Assembly: GCA_048013815.1 (NCBI GenBank)
Contig: CM106586.1
Location: 19,406,001 to 19,470,000, forward strand
Source: Setoptus koraiensis
Taxonomy: Eukaryota > Arthropoda
Direction: 5' to 3'
DNA: 64,000 bases
A program made the translations under genes and the position numbers. The notes beneath the pieces were generated by a model. That model saw only the letters and a program-made list of their open reading frames with translations, had not been told where the DNA came from and ran no database searches. Positions 56,514-64,000 of this stretch are shown here, in pieces (position 1 is the first letter of the stretch; each line of letters begins with the position of its first letter).

Positions 56514-57000
56514 ATGTCTAATCGTGCAGCTTGCCTGTCGGACAAGATTCGTTTGACAGAGACGCGCAATCATGGCAATTCAATCGCCAGCCGAGACCCA
56601 ACTGACGATTGCCACCAGGACAAGTGTGCCATATGCCTGTCGGAGCTGGATGGCAAGGCAAAAATAAGTCAGCAATCATGCAATCATTCGTTCCACGTGC
56701 GCTGCATTGGGCGCTGGCTGTCCCAGGTGAGCAATAATTAAACAACGCTCACCTGTACAATGTTTCCTCTTACATAATCGTGACAATAATCATTTGTTTC
56801 TCTTTACTCCGAAGCGCAACACATGCCCCGTGTGCCGGGCACATTTAGGCGCGGCAACTGCGATCACATCAACACTTGATCGATATTTTAGTAATACAAC
56901 AAGATCTGAAACATCGGCCAGGAATAGAAGCATCTATGCAAATTCGAGGCGTCGCTTGAGAACCAGGGCGGCGCTACTGGAACTGCGTTTTTATTATTAA
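56514..57000 (+). CDS. Small RING-H2 finger protein, putative E3 ubiquitin ligase
   Basis: Two exons (56514-56726 and 56815-57000) give 132 residues. The RING-H2 domain spans the junction: CAICLSEL, CNHSFHVRCIGRWLSQ|RNTCPVCR, with all eight zinc ligands in C3H2C3 order. RING-H2 domains recruit E2 enzymes. There is no transmembrane segment; the tail is Ser/Thr/Arg-rich. The orthologue is not identifiable from this domain alone. Confidence 0.85.
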
Positions 57001-58536
57001 TAATCTCACAAGCCTGACTCAAAGTTTCCGGTTTTGTTTTGGGTAAAAAGGGGCGCGTTGGACCCGGTTAACCCAGCTTCATTGACGGTTGCTGACAATA
57101 AACGGAAATAAACATAGTGCTCGTGTTATTTCACTCTGAATATCCATACTAACACTTGTAAGCGTAAAACGCTAATTATGCATAACTAGCGTGATGACCT
57201 GCATCCAATAGATTTCATTGGGGGCCGAAAAAGCACATTGATTGTGTCACCGTTCGCCTGTGCTGGACAGTAACTGCCAGAGTGGTGTGCCACTGCAATC
57301 ATTTGATTCAAGCCATTACGACATTTTTGGGCCCTTTTTTAGGTTGAATCTGCTCGGTCTTTAGGCCAATTAGGGCCAATGAGGGCCCTCCATTAAAAAG
57401 GACACAGAGGCTGTAAAGGCCCGATTTGGCTTTTATCCCAATACAAATTTCACAAATGTCAAATGGAGGGTTAAACCATGGAAAAGGGTTCAAACAATTC
57501 AAATGGGTTTCAACCATTCAGGCGGGCCCGACAAGTGAGAGAGACGGAGAGCTTTAGTTTAGCGATGCAATCAGAATGGCAACGCTACATCGCGAGATTG
57601 CATGTGAGAATAGCTGGACTATTTGAAAGGTTTAGTCAGCGTGCGATGCTGTAATGGCGTTGTTACACAATCACTGTGCCAGAGTGATGTGATTGTCAGC
57701 GACAGTCATGACAGTGATTGTGGCATGTCTCGCGAGTATGGCGCGACGTAACAATGACAAAGTTCAGCGCCAAATAACGATCGCATGCCTATTATCCCAA
57801 TTAGGCATCGGCCGATGTGACTTGATTGGGCATGAATAATTGGTTGACATAGTGACGGCGACGACAAGCGCGCAGTTGCATAAGTGAGTTGTAAATTGAG
57901 CCAAGTTGATTAGCTCTCGCCAGGGCTCTCGTCAGGCACATAAGCAAGCAAAAACAAAGATAAAACCAAAGTACGGCACGATATGGGCACAAGGTGCATG
58001 AAAGGTTGTGCCCGTCCTTCTGTCAGTGCTGCTGTTGCTGCTTCCGCTTCCAAGTGTTACGAGCTGGCGAGCTGGCGAGCTAGCGAGCGACGCTCGGGAT
58101 GTTTCGCGCTTTCCGAGAACGAAACTCGCTTTGTGGCTGGTCGTTTGTTTGTTTGTTGCTAAATTGGGAAAGCGGTTGAAGGAAATAAGCAAACAGGTCT
58201 ACTTGAATGTCACGTCAGGATAATTTCTTCCTGATATCAATTCATTAGTAGCATCGGCTATTAATAACGAGCTAGCGAGACTAAGCACGTTATCTAACCG
58301 CCAACGACACAGCCAGCGACAGAGCCAGCGACAAAGATGGAAAGACGGCTGCCAGGTCCGTTTATGTGCTCAATGCGTTCTCAATAACTCTCGATATCAC
58401 TCTCAATAGCTCTCAATAACAAACACAAGAGACAGCTCGCGCTAAGACAGCGTTACACGGTTTGCAAGTTTTGCACTAATATTATTATCTTGCTACAGCC
58501 AAGGTCGAGAGCCAGTTGTTGTTGTTGTTGTTGTTG
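57001..58536. other. Intergenic region
   Basis: No gene recognised in 1.5 kb. GGGCC-containing segments cluster around 57325-57395. Confidence 0.6.
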
Positions 58537-61500
58537 TTATTGTTCAGCCGTGGGCTTGTCCGATTGGCTGGCGGTCGCTTGTTGTTGTTGCTGTTGTTGT
58601 TGTTGTTGTTGTTGCTGTATTTTTTTGCACGTTGCGCTGTGACGGGCGGGCGCCATTAGCTTGCTGGCGATAAACTCCTTCTCCAAATTAACCAATGGAT
58701 ATTCAAATATCACAGTCACGAGCAATGCAATGGGATATAATGTTACAAATAAATTAAGTAATATAGACAGTATTTCGCGCGTGCCGGCCGTCGGTATAGA
58801 ATTGTATCTGAATATGTGATAATAAATAGCCTCGCATTGCAACAACAACAGCGCGTAATTGATGCGCGACACTCGAATTAAGAACGGATGACTGAGCCAG
58901 TGTTTCACTGAGGGCCACTGGTTGAACGACAGCGTCACAAACACCAAGCTGACGCCCAGACCCATGCAAAAATGGTCAATGGTGTAAAATGAGGAGGCCA
59001 GCAGCTTGGCGTGAACGTCAAGCGATTCGGGAAAATAGTGATTGAGTACGTAGCTAATGACGCTGATGAGAGCGGTCAGAGACAGACCCGCCACGGCCAC
59101 CACGGTGCGCATTGACGACGACGACGACGACGACGACAAGGGGGCGCCCGGCGCGCCATTTGTACGGGCCGTGTACATGCGCGACTGCCACTTGCCCGAC
59201 TGGACCATGTACACGAAGTGGCCCGCCAGAATGCCCATGATGTAGGTGCAGATCCGGTACTGGGGGTGCGTGTAGGTGCGCGGGATGTCGTAGCCGACCC
59301 TGCTCGGTATTTGAATGGTGGGCACAGTTTGAATGGTGGGCACAGTTTGAATGGTGGGCACAGTTTGAATGGTGGGCATCGGAGTAGAGGGTATAGTTAG
59401 TATGGGTATGGATAAAAGCAGAGGTGTAGATAAAATATGGTTATAAAATATAATTATCTGTGTCATGCACGCACCTGCGGAAGACGTCCGCGCGCGGGCG
59501 CACCATCTCGAGGTAGTTGGCCGACGCTGAGTTGTAAATCTCCTGAAAGCGAATGGCGCACGAGGCCACAATGAGCGCCCCAGAGAACGACCAGCCCCAA
59601 CGGGGCGACTTGGCCAACAGATAAATGATGATGGGGCTGGCCAGCCAGAATTGCATGTCGCACGATATGTACCACGAGGTGATCATGCACTCGTCGTATA
59701 TTCCGTGCAAATTTGATGTGAGCGTCACCGGATACCACCAGCTCTCCTGGTTGCACAGGCCCCTGAAGGTAATGCTGCTGGTGCCGTAGTCCCAGAGAGG
59801 CCCCGAGCCCATGTGTTGCACGACGGACTTTGAGAACCAAAAGGCCAGTATGTACAGGGGGGCCAGACGCCAGTATCTGTGAAAGAACAGGTAGCACCAG
59901 AGTGCGGGCTTCATCTTGAACGCTTGGCCCTTGTTGAACAACACATAGGCGGCCAAGAAGCCTGTCATGGTGAAGAACAGATCCACGCCAAAGGTGCCCC
60001 CGATGAAGAAGTGAATGAGCAAGTTGAGCAGTGTGTCGCAATCGAGAATGTTTTTGGTCGTTTGGGCCGTCAGCAGCATTATGTGCGAGTTTATGATCCA
60101 CAGCATGGCCATGGCCTTGATGGCATTCAAGAATCGCAAATCAAGTTGGCCGTCGTCGGGCCGGCCCTCGCCGCCCGTCACCTGTCGCGGTTGTTGTTGT
60201 TGCTGTTGTTGTTGTTGTTGCTGTTGTTGCTGCTGTTGCCTGCCCGCGCTGTCGCTGGCTGCGTTGTTGGCTGCAATCAAATCCGGTTGTTGGTGCTTGT
60301 GGTTAGCATTGATTGTCGAGCCAACCTGTTGCTGCCGCTCTTGTTGAGTCGGCTGTTGTGCCGGTTGTTGCTGCTGCTGCTGCTCGACGTGCATGAACTT
60401 GTTGTAGTTGGCTCTAAACGAAAACGTTTGCACCAGTTTGTCAGTTGTGGAGCGGCTTGGCGGGCCGCCGTCGTCGGGCGAGCAGCCGGCCGCCTCTTGG
60501 CTCGTGGCGGCGCCACGAGCGCCCGCCAAATCGCGGTACGTCGCCCACAGGGTGACCGCCAGCCAGGCCCCGATGAAGTAGCAGAATAGGGTCGCCGACG
60601 AGTCCATTTGGCGCAGCGCGCTAGTCTCGTCGGGCAAACAATACAGATCAAACAGATCATAGTCCTTGAAGGGCCGTTCCAATTTGGAAGTGGTCAATAG
60701 TTTTAGTTGCGAGCGTAGCGATGCCGTCAGCGAATTCGAATCACAGCTACTGGGCAGGCAAATGCCCAATTGTAAACGAAACAACTTTGTATAGTCCTGG
60801 CGCTGCTTGTCGCTCTTGAAGAAGTTCTTCTTGCTGACCAGCCGGTCTTGGGCCATATCCCACCATTTGGGCGACTTAAGCGACGCCACGCAATACCGGC
60901 CCCGGAAGTCTACAACGCTGTTGTCGGCGGGCTCGATGTCGAATATGTGCCTGTGGGTGCACTCTTGATGGTCGCCGGTCCAAAACACGTTGCCCAACAA
61001 TATGCCAGACTCTTGTTTGGCGTACGAATCGAAGAAGGCAGCCAATTCGGGCGTTGTGGCCTGGTCCTGGTAGCCGCCGCCGCTCGATGTTTCCGACAGC
61101 TTGAGATTTTTCACTAGATAGTTGATGTGTCGCCGGCACTGAGTTTGCGACACGACATTGGGGTCGGACGAGCGCCTTCTATCGTCGTCGTTGTCATAGG
61201 TGAAAATATAAAACGGTGATAGTCTATGGTCGTTGATTTTGTCCAGTGTTTCAAACACCAAATGGTCATAGGTGATAGGTGTTGTGGTGTCTATGTCATT
61301 TTGAAAATATTTGTATATTGTGTTTGTTTCGTTTGATATGTATGTGCGTGCTTTATCTTCGATGTGGCCCGACTTGAAGTGCTCTGACACTCTCAGGTGG
61401 CCCCTGTCGAAACGTCGACGTGGATATCTGTAGGCGGTGGTTTGAATATTGTTCAATATTGTTGAGAACATCAAATAACATGTTGTCAACAACAACAAAA

Positions 61501-61537
61501 GAATTCTGCTTATATTGCGGCTGGTCAACGTGATCAT
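58537..61537 (-). CDS. Nose resistant to fluoxetine (NRF-6)-type acyltransferase 3 membrane protein
   Basis: Two exons, 61537-59475 and 59299-58537, join as DVFR|RVGYDIPRTYTHP and give 941 residues. A signal peptide (ISRILLLLLTTCYLMFSTIL) leads into a Cys-containing extracellular NRF domain (CVASLKSPKWWDMAQ, FRLQLGICLPSSC). After a Q-rich loop comes the acyltransferase 3 domain: LRFLNAIKAMAMLWIINSHI, FFIGGTFGVDLFFTMTGFLA, WYLSCDMQFW-like WYISCDMQFWL and ICTYIMGILAGH. In C. elegans, nrf-6 relatives affect drug uptake and yolk or lipid transport; the substrate here is unknown. The C-terminus is Q-rich. The intron holds an 18-bp repeat array near its 3' end. Confidence 0.9.
59313..59380. repeat. 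18-bp tandem repeat in the NRF-6 intron
   Basis: Units GAATGGTGGGCACAGTTT repeat three full times plus part of a fourth. On the minus strand the array ends 13 bp before the splice acceptor at 59300-59301. Confidence 0.9.
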
Positions 61538-63348
61538 TTTGTTGCTGTCACTATGTTAAAGGCTAACTTTCTCACTACAATAACTGCTATTCTTTTTCTA
61601 TTATATGTAATCGTCTTCTCTCAATATAATTATATATACTATGTGTGCGTTATCTTGTCGCTGTAATTGGCTCTAATTAATTCCTGTCTGATGATTGAAT
61701 TAGTTGTATATGTTGCGCTTGATCGCACTTTGTGCCAACTGATAACTGAATGCTGATTGATGATGACTATATATTCAAATGTGATAACTATTTGTCCCAT
61801 TACGGATACTTACATACATTTATTTATATATATATATACACACATATATAGATATAGACAGATACTCATATATAGATAGATATGTGTCAGTGTTGGTGTT
61901 GTTTGTAAAAGTATCAGCAAACACTGATCAAACTTGTACCTGCACTTTATTATTTTTTGTTAAATTGTACGCTAACACTGCCAATTTGACGATACTATTA
62001 TTTTACCAAGCCAGCACAACACTTGACGAAATTGGTTACATAATTCACCGATCGGTGGCGTTCACTATTGCACTCTTCTCAACAACACACGCGACAAGCG
62101 ACACCTGCTTGACGTGCCACAAACTCAAAGTGTGTTTTCAGTGCGCGTTCACAAACTACCATCTAGCTATGGCTCCATTTCAGTCAAACTGCTACAACTC
62201 ATGAACAGTTTATGCTAAAAGTTGGTGGCAAGATCAAGAATTTGATAAGACGACAGAGAGTGAGCAAGACAAGGGAAATTACTCTCGCACACAGACACAA
62301 ACGCACAAATTCAACGTATAAAACTTTTGTTTGCATCAAACTTTCCCTTTCACCAACGTCGACAACTATTGATTGCACTCACTTGTTTGCAGCTTTGATC
62401 AGCCTTGATCAATCAACTTGACAGTGTTAGCCCGATGATTGTTTGAAAGAAAGATTTTATATCTATAATTAAATTCGCCATTATGATTAGATAACAAATC
62501 ATTGCGCCCTTTCCCGACAGTGTCTGATTTGAAGGGATACTAACTCAGGATTCGAGCAATCGTCCCAAAGAACTCAGCACCCATGACGATTGCCCGGGTG
62601 AGAACGTCCCGACGCCATCGGGCGCATGGTAAACACCCACATATCATCGGCGCACTGTTGACGTAACAGAAAAAAACCAAAAGTGTCAGTGTCTGCGAAA
62701 TGTGCCTTATCGAGATGGGTCAGTGTCGCTACTTGAACACTTGTCTAGTGGTGCACTTAAGCTTAAGTTGATGACTGGAAACAAATAAATTACATAACTA
62801 CTTTATACATTTGTAATTATTCTTGCTAACAGCTTTGACTGTACACCATCAATCAAATCGTTTGCATAGGTGCATCATTCATGGATTTTGAGTGACTATT
62901 TGCAGCATCGACGGGAGTTCATGAAACTCAAAAGTTGTTCCAGTGGAAACAACGGTTTGAACTTGTTAATAGCGCGCATCTCCATGAGATGGCGCACAGG
63001 CCATGTCAAAACGTTGTCACACAGTGAACCTCGCCTCTCGCTTCTTTTCTTTGCCCAACAGCCAACAGCTGATGCTGGTCAGTGAGTGCGATTTTATAAA
63101 AATATGCACAAACAAACATTCACCTACACCTGTAATTGAGTCATTTTGTATCATTTGCATACACAGTTCACTACAATTACAATTAACTTTTGCTATTTAT
63201 TATTATTAAAATATAATTGTCTACTGGCCGGGCTAGGTATCAGCAGGACACTGGGCGAAGGAGCGAGGAATATGAGTATAAACAGGCAATAAACAACAGG
63301 ACCATCGCACTGAATTGTACTTAAATCTGTTGCTGTTGCCGGTATAAG
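61538..63348. other. Divergent intergenic region between NRF-6 and FERRY3 genes
   Basis: AT-rich, with ATATAT runs near 61825-61880; it presumably carries both promoters. No gene recognised. Confidence 0.6.
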
Positions 63349-64000
63349 ATGGATGTAAATTGCGTGGTCATAGATGCCGACTCAATCAGTACTTTCACCT
63401 CGCAAACAAACAAGTGCCTGAATCAATTGTCCATAAAAGACGACAATGACACCAATGATGCAACAACCAATCTGGCAAACGGCGCATATTTTGCGACAGA
63501 AATCGACGATATACAGGAGACAGAAGTGATAAAGTTTTGGGAATCTATTATCAAGCAGCAGAGCTTGAATAATAAAATGAAGAACAACAACTCAAACGCT
63601 AACAACATCACTATTGGCAATAGATACTGTGACAGTCCTGTGGCGTACACGGACAAAAAGGACATGTTTCAATTCGTCACCATATACAGAGATCTTATTC
63701 ATTCTGGTCAGCTCACAAACAAAATCATTAACATGGAATTCTCCTACTGGTCGGCTGTTGCCGACATGCTCCAAACGAGAGATTTAGCTTTAATGGATCT
63801 GGAAAGGAAAAGCACCGTGGAAATAGAATCCGCCATCAAACAATTGGGCAAGGCGCACACAGAGGACAGCATTAGTTCGTTGTCGTCGATATTAGGCCAA
63901 GACATGGCCCAAATGACCGCCAACTGGAACAGATCCATCGATGCCTTGAAGGACTCACAGCGCGACGAATTTCGCGAAAAACTCAAAGAGATTTGGGTAG
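63349..64000 (+). CDS. FERRY3: FERRY complex subunit 3 (C12orf4 homologue), 5' part
   Basis: The ATG at 63349 opens 217 codons running into the window edge; the final TTTGGGTAG could be coding or contain a GT donor. The region from FVTIYRDLIHSGQLTNKIIN through YWSAVADMLQTRDLALMDLE and EIESAIKQLGKAHTEDSISS to NWNRSIDALKDSQRDEF matches the FHSLVHSPALE...ISERDAEL...LGKSLTDEDVNSL...QKQEY region of human C12orf4. FERRY is a Rab5 effector linking mRNAs and ribosomes to early endosomes. The N-terminal 70 residues are poorly conserved, and an Asn-rich stretch (MKNNNSNANN) is present. Confidence 0.8.
   Translation, partial: MDVNCVVIDADSISTFTSQTNKCLNQLSIKDDNDTNDATTNLANGAYFATEIDDIQETEVIKFWESIIKQQSLNNKMKNNNSNANNITIGNRYCDSPVAYTDKKDMFQFVTIYRDLIHSGQLTNKIINMEFSYWSAVADMLQTRDLALMDLERKSTVEIESAIKQLGKAHTEDSISSLSSILGQDMAQMTANWNRSIDALKDSQRDEFREKLKEIWV

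Noticed and set aside
58537-59571. Continuous minus-strand frame through the NRF-6 intron encoding P-T-I-Q-T-V repeats
   Set aside because: Joining 59475 to 59299 restores the family sequence in frame (FRRVGYDIP), whereas the exon 1 frame reaches a stop inside the intron. The repeat is intronic.

Overview
This window is nuclear DNA of an animal, most likely an arthropod and plausibly a mite-like one. The evidence is GT-AG introns, AATAAA polyadenylation signals, metazoan gene families, a secreted Tyr/Pro/Ser-rich protein of cuticle type and a nose-resistant-to-fluoxetine (NRF-6) acyltransferase. The species cannot be fixed from sequence alone. CAA/CAG (poly-Q) tracts and short tandem repeats are abundant in both coding and non-coding DNA. 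I see no bacterial operon, CRISPR array, tRNA, rRNA, or retroviral or Polinton-like element.

Layout. 0.6-11.1 kb: the 3' ten exons of a large wide awake/ANKFN1 homologue (ankyrin repeat, Fn3 and the conserved C-terminal region), including a 28-nt micro-exon. 11.16-11.6 kb, minus: a Polycomb-type (PCGF) RING domain with no visible start codon. 12.1-13.5 kb: DNAJC11 lacking the usual C-terminal domain. 13.5-21.1 kb: gene-poor, repeat-rich DNA. 21.1-22.9 kb: a fatty acid elongase and a convergent MBLAC1-type hydrolase. 22.9-36.1 kb: again gene-poor, holding a small two-exon Tyr-rich secreted protein gene and a possible 39-residue gene. 36.1-39.8 kb: a Tubby homologue whose tubby domain is split by a very large low-complexity insertion.

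39.9-50.7 kb is a dense housekeeping cluster: LAMTOR4 (-), SRP19 (+), PTCD1 (-), SUPT16H (+), a small DUF4602/C1orf131-like gene (-) and a lipase maturation factor (+). Divergent neighbours share short intergenic regions, and convergent ends lie 40-100 bp apart. 53.7-55.7 kb: a six-exon alpha-carbonic anhydrase. 56.5-57.0 kb: a RING-H2 protein. 58.5-61.5 kb, minus: the NRF-6 acyltransferase. 63.3 kb to the end: the 5' part of FERRY3 (C12orf4 homologue).

The genes form no single pathway. The points most worth a second look are the giant Tubby insertion, the PCGF RING with a shifted zinc ligand, a roughly 160-bp promoter-proximal module present upstream of both SUPT16H and LMF2, a cluster of perfect palindromes between PTCD1 and SUPT16H, a 10-bp-phased forkhead-like array just upstream of Tubby, and tandem repeats abutting several 3' splice sites. 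All gene calls were made by eye from conserved motifs and splice-frame consistency; no database search was run.
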